Made by a program: the position numbers and the translations under genes. A DNA stretch of 64,000 bases from Bretschneidera sinensis (lineage: Eukaryota > Streptophyta > Magnoliopsida > Brassicales > Akaniaceae), in assembly GCA_023935145.1 (NCBI GenBank), contig CM043702.1:76130820-76194819 (forward strand), given 5' to 3'. The notes beneath the pieces were generated by a model, which was not told where the DNA came from, did not search any database, and worked only from the letters and a program-made list of their open reading frames with translations. The stretch's first letter is position 1; each line of letters starts with the position of its first letter. Below, piece after piece: positions 49,598 to 59,422 of this stretch.

Positions 49598-51229
49598 AAG
49601 TGTCTGGCTGAAGACGTAAAACTTAGCGCTCATGGGAGGCAACCCACAACATATCCTTTTACTTTTACTGTTTTCATTTTTTTTCTTATTTATTATTATT
49701 ATTTTGTTGTTTTCCAGTTTTACTTTAGTATTTATTTTTCAGGGACAAATAAACGAAGCAGTTCAAATGATCATGCACAACTTTCAACTCCACACACATT
49801 TGGTTAAAAAGGGAGTTTCCTTAACTTTTGCTTTTACATTGAGGATAATGCTTATCTTAAGTTAGGGGTGGAAGATATATATTTCTTATTGCATACCATT
49901 AAACTGCTTCATGTCATTTTCCTTTTTGTTTTTGTTTTGCATGCTTTGTGTTAGCCTTAGAGTTAATTCACATGTCAATGATATAAACTTAACTGAGATA
50001 GCAGATAGCTTGTAGAAGAAGTTAAATCTTGCTTCGGTTTGAAATTAATTTAAGCACCAGTCTTCATTTGGTTTGAGACTCTAGTTTGTGGTAAGATTGT
50101 ATGATTAGTCTAAAACATTTAGAGAAATTTTATGTGTGATTTTTTTATGAATATTTTTGCAGTCTCGACAAGCTCTAGAACTTACTTGATAACCACTTGA
50201 GGCGAATTCCTAGAATGCACATTACTTAGGATATGATATAGGTCATTTTTGGACCGTTTGAGCATGTTAAACCTACCATTGCTATATTTACCACTAGTAA
50301 CCTATTTGAGCATTTTCTTGAAAAAGAAGTGAGCCTTGTTTCTTTTAATAGCCCATTTACTCACCTTTATGAGCCTAAAGAGAATATTTTATCCTTATCT
50401 TTCTCTTAAAAGAACTTAGCTATACACATTTGTTGAGAAGCACTTAAAAGGAGTAAGGATGAAAATATGAGAAAATATCACTACCATAACCCAAGTACAT
50501 TAAAGGAGATTAGTTGGGGGTTATGTAAAAGAAAAGAAAAATGAAAAAGGAGGTGAATGGTCTTATGCCAAAATACAAAAGAAAAGTGAATTACGGCAAA
50601 GAAAGAAGAAAAGAAAAGAAAAGTGGTGATTTTAAAGAAAAAAATGAAAAATGCTCGAAAAATGGTTGAAAAAGTTGGGTGTTGAAGTAAGGTTATCTAG
50701 TGCTTAAAAGTAATTGTGTTTAAAGCTAAGAGATTGAGTTCTTTTTCTCGTGAATCCTTCCCATTTTTTCTTAACCTTTACCTTTGCCTAACGTTACAAG
50801 CTTATTAAAGACCTATTGATCCAATGTAATGTGATTTTTCTACAATAGTGGAGAGTGGTTTGAAATGTAAGCATATGGAGCTTGTTTTTGTGATTGATGT
50901 CACGAAATTTATCATGTTTTAGAGGCCAAGACTTGTATTCATGAACGTTATGCATAAAATCATCTGGGTGTTCGGATTAATGGTTTATGGTAAGATGGAT
51001 GTTAAGAGTCAATAATGATTTTAAGATTGATGTTTGGATTACTTTTGGACTTAGGTGAAATTTAATGATTCTATGTGCCGTATGTTGTGTGCGATTTTTT
51101 AGACAAAAAGTGAATTACTCTTGCTTCAACACTAGCATTGCTTTACTTTGTTTTTAACTCCTACCATAGAATTCATCTCTTGTTTTCACTTGAATTTCTA
51201 GAGACTAGCAATAAGCTAGTTGGGAGTTG
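49598..51229 (+). other. 3' untranslated region of the inner Athila-type element
   Basis: Contains the conserved block ending AAGTTAGGGGTGG (49833-49871), a weakened version of the one in the outer copy. 'ggaccgtttgagc' and 'acttgaggcgaattcctag' are shared with the outer copy's 3' region. The polypurine tract AGCTAGTTGGGAGTTG (51214-51229) is next to the LTR. A hydrophobic frame at 49632-49865 comes from T-rich DNA. Confidence 0.7.
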
Positions 51230-52671
51230 TGATGAGAGTCATAAAATGCATATAAACAATACTTAATTGTTAGCATTATAGGGTTGATCAAGGTTGTAAT
51301 TACACTTTTATACCTTAATAACTCTAAAGTGTTATTCTTGAATTGTTGACTTATTTCAGTGCATTTTCAGGTACTTTGAGCTTAAAAAAGAGATGGAAAA
51401 GCTATCATCATTTTAAACACGAAGCTTCAATGAATACTCGAGTGAGATAATGGTCACGGAAGAGCCAAGATGAAGAGAAACCAAGAAAGGAGTTTCACTA
51501 AATTTCCAGAATTGCCCATACCGATTAGCCATTTTTGAAAATTAAACTGTATTGATGCAGGAAGAACCAGGAGATGAGCCATATATGCTTAAAAAGATTT
51601 GAAAGTCTATTTTCTGGAGAATTTTATGGTTCATAAAAATGATTTTTCTAGAGAAAGTTATGGTAGTTTAAGTAGACAAAGGTCAGGCTGTGCGGGCTGT
51701 GCTGGATTTCAGCGTGAGCAGAAGCTTTGAAGGGCATATGAAGGCTTAAATTCCACATCCTACATCGTTTGGAAACATATTTCTATATCCCACATCCCAC
51801 ATCGGATTGGAAACACAATGTACTCATAGTATTTCCCTATAAAAGGCCTACTCCACTTCAATTTTGAGGATCATTTGGGATCATCTGAGATTATCAGAAA
51901 GTGAATCCAGAGGACCCATAGGAGGAAAATTAGAGGCTGGAGATGATCATTAGGAGGCCTGAGGTAGCTCGAGGAAGCATGAGCCCCATAGCCGACTAGT
52001 CTCCAAGCAAGGCAAATGGATGAATCCCTAGGTGTAGTTGTTCTTATTTTCCTTTATTTGATTAAGTTGTAGTTTGGAATTATTTTCATTAAACATTGTT
52101 ATGATTTATTCTTGATTTAATTAGAAGATTGCCTATTAATTCGGTGATTGCATGCTTCTCCTCCATATAAGTCTAGTCATGCTCTTCTTATGTGTATTTG
52201 TTTGGGTGTGATTGAGTCCGGTAGATCTCTTTTATAGATTTGTCCATTGCTGCGATATTGTCATGTAGATATATCGTCGTCTCTTGATAATTTATAAGTT
52301 AGGTCATATGTGCTTGAAAGTAAAGAGTAATTCATATCAGTTACATTAGGGCTTATATATGTGCTTTAATTGAATATTTGCCGATTGCATGTTTGGGATG
52401 TGAAACTTGCAATCGAGATAAAAAAAATTGAATCAAGTGAGGATTAGGGCAATGAACCTAGGAAGGATTCTCGGAACCTTGTTGTTTCTCCATCATAAAT
52501 CTATTTACACAATTTCCTTCACACCATTTTCACACAATTCAGATTCTTTCAATCAATCTTTTATCGTTTGTGTTAAAGTTCACACCTTCTTTTATAGTTA
52601 ACTTGTTTCCCTATGGAATCGACACCCCAAAGTTGTGCTACAATTACCGTGTTACACTTTGGGCGTAATCA
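51230..52671 (+). repeat. 3' LTR of the inner Athila-type element
   Basis: 1442 bp, colinear with 45323-46786. TATAAAAG at 51838-51845. Followed by target duplicate ACTCT and then the outer element's gag linker. Confidence 0.92.
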
Positions 52672-52676
52672 ACTCT

Positions 52677-53868
52677 TTATTACCTTTTGTTCCTCTTTGA
52701 TCGCTTATTGCTCCTCTAGCAACCGTTGATTTATTTTGCCTTGCTCTTCCACACTCTTGGCATGTACCTGCTTAAATGATTTAAACATATCTTCCAAAGA
52801 TAAAGATTGTTGAGGTGCATTAGATGAGGTTGCTTCCGATTGCCATTGGGTACTAGAGTGGGCAGAAGGTTGCATCTCGGATCTCCAACTAAAATTAGGG
52901 TGATTCTTCCACCCGGGATTGTAGGTGTTAGAGTAGGGTGAGTTTGGTTTCCTAAAGGGTATAACTAAAACATTACACTCTCTCTTCATCTCAAAATAAG
53001 CTGGACAATCCTTTGGTACATGATCTACCCCATTACATAAAAAGCAAGGTTCATGGGACTCTACCTTAGCAACCAGTTTGGGGGCTCTAGCATCCTTGGT
53101 TTTTAAAGCTTCAATTTCCTCAGTTAGGACCTTTAAACGGGCTTTAAGGCTATCATCTTCCTTAAGTTGATAAATTCCAGCAGGTTGATTTCTCCTAGTA
53201 CTTTCCATGGCATTTGGTCCTGACTAAGTGTGGGCTTTTTCCGATAGGTCATCTAGGAAATCTATTGCTTGGTCAGGATCTTTTTGAAGAAAATCTCTAT
53301 TGCACATCATTTCTATGAACTGCCTTTCCCTACTTAGGAGTCCATCATAGAAATAGCTAACTACCCACTAACTCTCATACCTATGGTGTGGACAAGAATT
53401 CAAAAGGTCCTTGAAACGTTCCCAAACTTGATATAAGGTTTCACTCTCCTTTTGTGCAAAGTTTGAGATTTGTCTCTTAACATTGTTGGTCTTATGGGTT
53501 GGGAAATGCTTTTGAAAGAAAACTGAGGACATCTCATCCCAACTACCTATAGACCTAGGCCTTAACGAGTACAGCCAAACCTTAGCTTTTTCCTTAAGTG
53601 AAAAAAGGAAAAACCGAAGTTTGACAGTGTCTACCATATCAGCCCTACCTTGAAAGGTTGCTACTACTTCCTCAAATTCCCTAATATGGATATAGGGGTT
53701 TTCATTCTCAAACCCGTGGAAGGTTGGTAGCAATTGGATCATGCCCGACTTAAGCTCAAGTTGTTGAACATTAGGGGGGAACATGATACAGGATGGTGTG
53801 GTTGTTCGGCTAGGATGCAAATAGTCTTTAAGTGTCCTAGCAACATTCTCATTGTTATTTTCGACCAT
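52677..53868 (-). pseudogene. Gag of the outer Athila-type element
   Basis: 53868-53368 encodes the capsid region with RTLKDYLHPSRTTTPSCIMF and FFLFSLKEKAKVWLYSLRPR, ending near the HRYES motif. 53208-52705 has the linker, the degenerate knuckle PCFLCNGVDHVPKDCP, and KNHPNFSW. One stop near 53367 and one near 53225 separate them. The frame is cut at 52677 by the inner element and goes on at 45322. Confidence 0.85.
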
Positions 53869-54145
53869 ATTAATAAAATTCTCTAAATTCTCACTTGGGT
53901 TTGCACTATGGTTTGATCTAGGCGAGGTTTCACTAACGGACGTCAGATCTTTTAATGAATCTACCTCGCGAATCTCTCGGTCTAAGCATACACCAAAGGG
54001 ATTAGAGGGAAAAAAATAAAAAATAAAACAGAAAATTAAAAATTAAAAATTGTAAATTAAAAATTAGAAAATCAAAACAAAGAGTGGAGAACGATATTAC
54101 CGTCTTGTCTCAGTGTTGACAATCTTCCTTGTACTTTAAGCACGT

Positions 54146-54164
54146 TTCCCCGGCAACGGCGCCA
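54146..54164 (-). other. Primer-binding site (tRNA-Asp type)
   Basis: Minus strand TGGCGCCGTTGCCGGGGAAA, the unmodified Athila site, 5 bases after the 5' LTR. Confidence 0.88.
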
Positions 54165-54169
54165 AAATT

Positions 54170-55548
54170 TGATTACGCTCAAACTAACACGCGGTTATTG
54201 TGTATAGTTGAGGTGTCGATCCCGCGAGGAAAAGCGATCTACAAAGAAAAAGTGCAAACCTTAACACGAACGATAACAATTAAGTGAGAAAATATAGATT
54301 TTTATAATGAAGTAATTGTGAGAAAATTATGTAAATAGATTGAAGAATATAATAAAGAAACAACAAGGTTCCGAGAATCCACCCTAGGTTCGTTGCCTTA
54401 TTCCAATGTTGATTCAGTTGTTTTATCTCGATTGCAAGTTTCACATCCCAAACAAGCAATCGGCAAATATTTAATTAAAGTATATGTAAACCGTAATATA
54501 ATTGATATGAATTATTCTTTACTTTCGATTTAAGCACACATGACCTATCTTATAGATTTATCAAGAAACGAAAATATATTTTAATGACAATATCTCAGTA
54601 ATGGACAAACCTAAAAGATAAATCTAACGGACACAATCACATCCAACAATCTTGACATAAGAAGAGCATGACTAGACTTATATCGAGGAGAAAGATATAA
54701 TCACCGGATTAAGAGAAAATCTTCTAATTAAATTAAAAAGTAAATCATAACAATGTTTGATAATAAATCCCAACTACAACTAAATCAATTAAGGAAAATA
54801 AGAACAACTACACCTAGGGATTCATCCATTCGCCTTGCTTGGAGATTAGTTAGCCATGGGGCTCATTCTTGAACACTTTGGTGGAGGAGAATATAGCAGT
54901 CTTCTTGTGTTTACAACTTTAATGATTGTCTTCCTATCAAACCTTAAGTGATTTATTTATAATACAAAAGGTCCAAGGGTGTTTTCGGGTTTAAACCATC
55001 ATTAAAGTCCTAATTAGGTCATGACACGGAGCAGGAGATCGCGTGGGCGCCGCGGCTCTCACTTACTTGTGCCGCGGCTCTGCCTGGTCTTTGGTGAGGT
55101 AAGCCTTTGGGCACCGCGGCCTTGCTTGGTCCAGGCCACAACTCAGCCTGGTGCTGATGCTTGTGGAGGCTTCTGGGCGTCGCGGCCCTGCCTAATCCAG
55201 GCCGCGGCTCTCACTGATAGCTTCCTTGCTCTTTTGGGCTTAGTTCTGGAGGCCGAAGCTTAGACTTCTTCAAGCCGCAGCGCACATACTTAAGACTTGA
55301 TTTCTCTTCATTTTGTCCATCCGCAACCACTCATTCACCTCGATATGCATGGAATCTTAGTGCTTCAAGCAACGATAGCTTTTCCATCTCCTTTAAACTC
55401 AAAGTATCTGAAAATGCACCAAAATAAGTCAATGATCCAAGAATATCACTTTAGAGTTATTAAGATATAAAAGTGTAATTCAAACCTCGATCAACCCTAA
55501 AATGCTAACAAATAAATACTATTAAGATGCATTTTAGGACTCTCATCA
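54170..55548 (-). repeat. 5' LTR of the outer Athila-type element
   Basis: 1379 bp. TATAAATA (minus) at 54954-54961, GC-rich 'ggccgcggctc' repeats at 55020-55215. Followed by target duplicate CAATA. Confidence 0.92.
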
Positions 55549-56622
55549 CAATATTTCTCACATATCAACACAAAGATACATATATCATATAACAACTAAC
55601 TCACACATTTTAGAACTAGCTCATTTAGTCAATAACACCATGTGATCCAATTTAATTAACAATTATGCACAACTTTAGATAATATAGATTTATAGCTCAT
55701 TATATACATAAATATATACTCTCATACACAAAACCATCCATCATATCCAATCCTTATGTTCTATATGTATATGTCCTTGGCCTTTTCATATCCATCAATT
55801 TATCAAAATTCTTAGAGTTCTTTAATTCCTTCTTGAGTACTAAAAGTAATATGAAACTCACATTGCCACCGAGCTGCAATCCATGAATCAACTAACAAAA
55901 ACTCTTGGATATTTATATCATCGCTTATTTTCATGCCTAATCATGATACATTATATACATAAATGAGTAACTCTACCCTATTCAATTATGTAACGATCAT
56001 GTCTCGTAATGGTGCATGTATTATGTGCCTTTAAATCATTTTCAATCCACAAAAATTATAAGAATTGAATGAGCTTGGATAATAGGATTAAAGTATGGAT
56101 TATTTTATTCTTGTTTTCCCCATTTTTTAGTATCTTTCATTTCACTTACCAAGTTAAAAAGCCACCTTTTTGCACCTCGCATATTTCAAAATTCAACTAA
56201 TCACCACTTCGCAGCTTTCAGTAGCTTATAGTAATTAAATTTCTGGATAACTCTATAAGTAGATTAAAATTTTAAGACCACTAGATTCTATTTTCTAATT
56301 CCTCTAGATGCTCTCTGAGTATTTTCTTCAAATATTACTTCTGTAGCCCAGAAAACCATTCATTTCAACTATATTTTCTTCCTTACCAAATATACCCACT
56401 AATCTTGATTCAAGTTGATGATATTTCATATTTTTCTCTATCTTGATATACTAATTTACAATTGCATGTATTATTCTATAGATAGGTAAAGTTAACTTGC
56501 CTTATTACTTTATCGTTCTTATTCTGCTTAAATCTTCAGATAAATCCTAAGTAAAAAAATCCTCTATTCCTCTCCAAATATTTATTTCACTCTTTAATGT
56601 CAAGAAAACTTTTGAAAGATGT
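55549..56622 (-). repeat. Continuation of the Tekay-like LTR
   Basis: Directly beyond CAATA the AT-rich sequence takes up the LTR interrupted at 41145. A weak match to the LTR at 2104-3983 exists around 55855-55885 ('aactcac...cgagctgcaatccatgaatc' against 'aactcac...tagcacttagaactacccgtggatc'). The outer LTR end is not found; it is probably lost at the insertion of the right-hand element at 56623. No ORF. Confidence 0.5.
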
Positions 56623-57244
56623 TGATGCCAAAAAATGAGTGTTGCTGAGCTGGATGGATGTTCTGTAGAAGTACCTGCACAGGGAAAGGGAGATTTGCTA
56701 TTGGGGTCGACGGAGGGGATGCCTCCGAGGATGCTCCGATGCTTAAGTTAGCAAAAGTTTAAGATTGTAAGTGTTTAAAACTGAGAAGCTCTCTCCTTTT
56801 TGGACCGCTTACCAAATCCTTTTATAGAGTTCCGGAGGCGGTGATGGGTCGGGGCAGCTGTAACAGGATACCCCAACTGGGTAGGGTAATGATGCCTATG
56901 AGGCCCAGCTAGGAAGCTGAGAACCGTTCAGTAGGGCTTTTGCCTTGTTGGCTTATTCCAGAGCCGTCTATGCGTAAGACGGTCTTTAGGTCTGACGCTC
57001 CAACTTGGTTGGTAATGATGATCCGAAAGGCGGTGGTGACGTGGAGGCCCAGCTGGAGCCAAGATATTCCTGAGGGCGGTCATGACCTGGAGGCCCAGCT
57101 GGAGGCAATGATGCCCTGAAGGGCGGTCATGACCTGGAGATCCAATTGTCTGGGCCTGAACTGTCCGCGTGTCACTTTGAATTCAGGGCTCACGATAATC
57201 CACGTGTCTTCCTCCTATTGGAGTGACATATTTTGGTAGTATCA
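56623..57244 (-). repeat. 3' LTR of the Tat/Retand-like element
   Basis: About 622 bp. On the minus strand it starts TGATACTACC at 57244 after the polypurine tract and ends near GCATCA at 56623. Minus-strand TATAAAAGG at 56818-56826. U3 has about 2.3 copies of a 55-bp repeat with 'ggcggtcatgacctggaggc' (57025-57145). The outer end is inferred from similarity to the LTR at 32952. Confidence 0.7.
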
Positions 57245-57289
57245 GAGGCCCCCCACTTCCTTAAGTGCAGCACTGTGGTTAAGGAAGTA
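57245..57289 (-). other. Polypurine tract and adjoining hairpin
   Basis: Minus strand GGAAGTGGGGGGCCTC borders the LTR start. It lies inside one arm of a perfect 10-bp inverted repeat, ACTTCCTTAA and TTAAGGAAGT (about 57254-57287), with 'gtgcagcac' in the loop. Confidence 0.75.
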
Positions 57290-57364
57290 GCATAACTGGG
57301 TTGGCGTTAGGCCCTCTGTGGAGACATGAAGCTGGGTCGAAGATGTGCTCTTAGGCAAAACAGA

Positions 57365-58935
57365 GTGAGCCGAGGACTTGTGGAACAGTCCATCTCCTCG
57401 GACCTTAAAGAGATTGGGCCGAGGACCAGTGGAGTAATCCATCTCCTCGGCCAAGAATACCATTGGTCCGAGGACTAGTGGAGCAATCCATCTCCTCGGA
57501 CCTTGAAGAGAGTGGGCTGAGGACCAGTGGAGCCATCCATCTCCTCGGCCAAGAATGCCATGGGTCCGAGGACACGTGGAGCAATCCATCTCCTCGGACC
57601 TTGAAGAGAGTGGGCCGAGGACCAATGGAGCAATCCATCTCCTCGGCCAAGAATACCATGGGTCCGAGGACACGTGGAGCAATCCATCTCCTCAGACCTT
57701 GAAGAGAGTGGGCCGAGGACCAGTGGAGCAATCCATCTCCTCGGCCAAGAATACCATGGGTCCGAGGACACGTGGAGCAATCCATCTCCTCGGACCTTGA
57801 AGAGAGTGTGCCGAGGACCAGTGGAGCAATCAATCTCCTCGGCCAAGAATGCCATGGGTCCGAGGACACGTGGAGCAATCCATCTCCTCGGACCTTGAAG
57901 AGAGAGGGCCGAGGACCAGTGGAGCAATCCATCTCCTCGGCCAAGAATGCCATGGGTCCGAGGACACGTGGAGCAATCCATCTCCTCGGACCTTAAAGAG
58001 AGAGGGCCGAGGACCAGTGGAGCAATCCATCTCCTCGGCCAAGAATACCATGGGTCCGAGGACACGTGGAGCAATCCATCTCCTCGGACCTTGAAGAGAG
58101 AGGGCCGAGGACCAGTGGAGCAATCCATCTCCTCGGCCAAGAATACCATGGGTCCGAGGACACGTGGAGCAATCCATCTCCTCGGACCTTCAAGAGAGAG
58201 GGCCGAGGACCAGTGGAGCAATCCATCTCCTCGGCCAAGAATACCATGGGTCCGAGGACACGTGGAGCAATCCATCTCCTCGGACCTTGAAGAGAGGGGG
58301 CCGAGGACCAGTGGAGCAATCCATCTCCTCGGCCAAGAATACCATGGGTCCGAGGACACGTGGAGCAATCCATCTCCTCGGACCTTGAAGAGAGAGGGCC
58401 GAGGACCAGTGGAGCAATCCATCTCCTCGGCCAAGAATACCATGGGTCCGAGGACACGTGGAGCAATCCATCTCCTCGGACCGTGAAGAGAGTGGGCCGA
58501 GGACCAGTGGAGCAATCCATCTCCTCGGCCAAGAATACCAGAGGTCCGAGGACTCGTGGAGCAATCCATCTCCTTGGACCTTGAAGAGAGTGGGCCGAGG
58601 ACCAGTGGAGCAATCCATCTCCTCGGCCAAGAATACCAGGGGTCCGAGGACACGTGGAGCAATCCATCTCCTCGGACCTTGAAGAGAGTGGGCCGAGGAC
58701 CAGTGGAGCAATCCATCTCCTCGGCCAAGAATACCAGAGGTCCGAGGACACGTGGAGCATTCCATCTCCTCGGACTGTGAAGAGAGTGGACCGAGGACCA
58801 GTGGAGCAATCCATCTCCTCGGCCAAGAATACCAGGGGTCCGAGGACACGTGGAGCAATCCATCTCCTCGGACCTTGAAGAGAGTGGGCCGAGGACCAGT
58901 GGAGCAATCCATCTCCTCGGCCAAGAATACCAGAG
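57365..58935. repeat. Tandem array of about sixteen 98-bp units
   Basis: Strict 98-bp period, for example 'ggtccgagga' at 57465, 57563 and so on. Each unit has two related halves. Half A is a 10-bp stem GGTCCGAGGA/TCCTCGGACC with an 18-base loop that begins CACGTGGAGC. Half B is a 9-bp stem GGCCGAGGA/TCCTCGGCC with a loop beginning CCAGTGGAGC. Variants are few, so the array is recent or homogenised. Most A halves contain the G-box CACGTG. All three minus-strand frames are open through most of it because 98 is not a multiple of 3, but the 'protein' is only repeat. Tandem repeats in this part of Tat elements are known as sources of satellite DNA. Confidence 0.95.
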
Positions 58936-59062
58936 GTTCGAGGTCACGTGGAACTACGTGAAAGATTCTCGTGTCTAGGACGACGGCGATAGAGACACGT
59001 GGTCTCACCATATGGATGCCGCGTCATGTTACCCTTTTTAGGGAAAACGGCGGCCGCCTCGA

Positions 59063-59182
59063 GGGACGTAACGTCCCCTGGGAAAGAGTGTGGGTCGTTT
59101 GGGAGTTCTAAATTGTCCCCTAGATTCCTGCGACCCGCATTAAATGCTCCTCGTTGGCCGTGATACTTCTGCTATATAAGGG
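59063..59182 (+). promoter_or_regulatory. Promoter region of the antisense gene
   Basis: TATATAAGGG at 59173-59182, preceded at 59063-59077 by the near-perfect palindrome GGGACGTAACGTCCC with two ACGT cores, as bound by plant bZIP proteins. A further CACGTGG lies at 58996-59002 and the G-box-rich array lies upstream. The leader to the ATG at 59423 is about 220 bases and pyrimidine-rich at its start. Confidence 0.65.
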
Positions 59183-59422
59183 GCTTTGGTTTCTTCTTCT
59201 TCCACACACCTGCCATAATTTCCTTCTGTTTTCAGAGAGTTGCTTTCCTGAGAGCCTTCGGCCTCGTCCAAAGAAGCTTGGGAGTCCTCGTCCTCGTCCC
59301 CTCAGTGAGAAGGTTGGTGTGATCGTTGCAATCGCGAGACCTTGGGAGGAAAGCTCTAGGAGGAATTCAAGTCCGAATCCTTCGGACGTTGGTGAGTTCG
59401 TGTTCTTTTTTATTTTCATACC

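Larger units (their letters stand above)
45323..52671 (+). mobile_element. Athila-type element without RT or integrase (inner copy)
   Basis: 7349 bp, LTRs 45323-46786 and 51230-52671, target duplicates ACTCT (45318-45322 and 52672-52676), inserted in opposite orientation into the gag-protease linker of its relative. Order: LTR, primer site, gag, protease, short conserved tail, 3' region, polypurine tract, LTR. RT, RNase H and integrase are missing at the same place as in the outer copy. The two LTRs differ by four bases in the first 74. Confidence 0.94.
41146..55548 (-). mobile_element. Athila-type element without RT or integrase (outer copy)
   Basis: LTRs at 54170-55548 (5') and 41146-42451 (3'), target duplicates CAATA at 41141-41145 and 55549-55553, and a tRNA-Asp primer site. 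After removing the inner element its length is about 7.05 kb. Gag and protease are present; RT, RNase H and integrase are absent, and protease leads within about 0.5 kb to the 3' region. The inner element at 45323-52671 belongs to the same family and has the same structure. It sits in the Tekay-like LTR. Confidence 0.93.

Noticed and set aside
57365..58935. CRISPR-like array
   Set aside because: Repeats are contiguous without unique spacers, and the context is a plant retrotransposon.
57475..58947. 490-codon open frame on the minus strand (and other long frames) over the 98-bp array
   Set aside because: All three minus frames are open because the unit lacks stops and 98 is not a multiple of three. 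The same peptide repeats every 98 residues and has no start context, promoter or similarity to a protein family.
59050..59064. NotI/XhoI-like sequence GCGGCCGCCTCGAG resembling a cloning linker
   Set aside because: It lies inside the continuous promoter region of the element with normal flanks on both sides. GC-rich promoter sequence explains it better than vector DNA.
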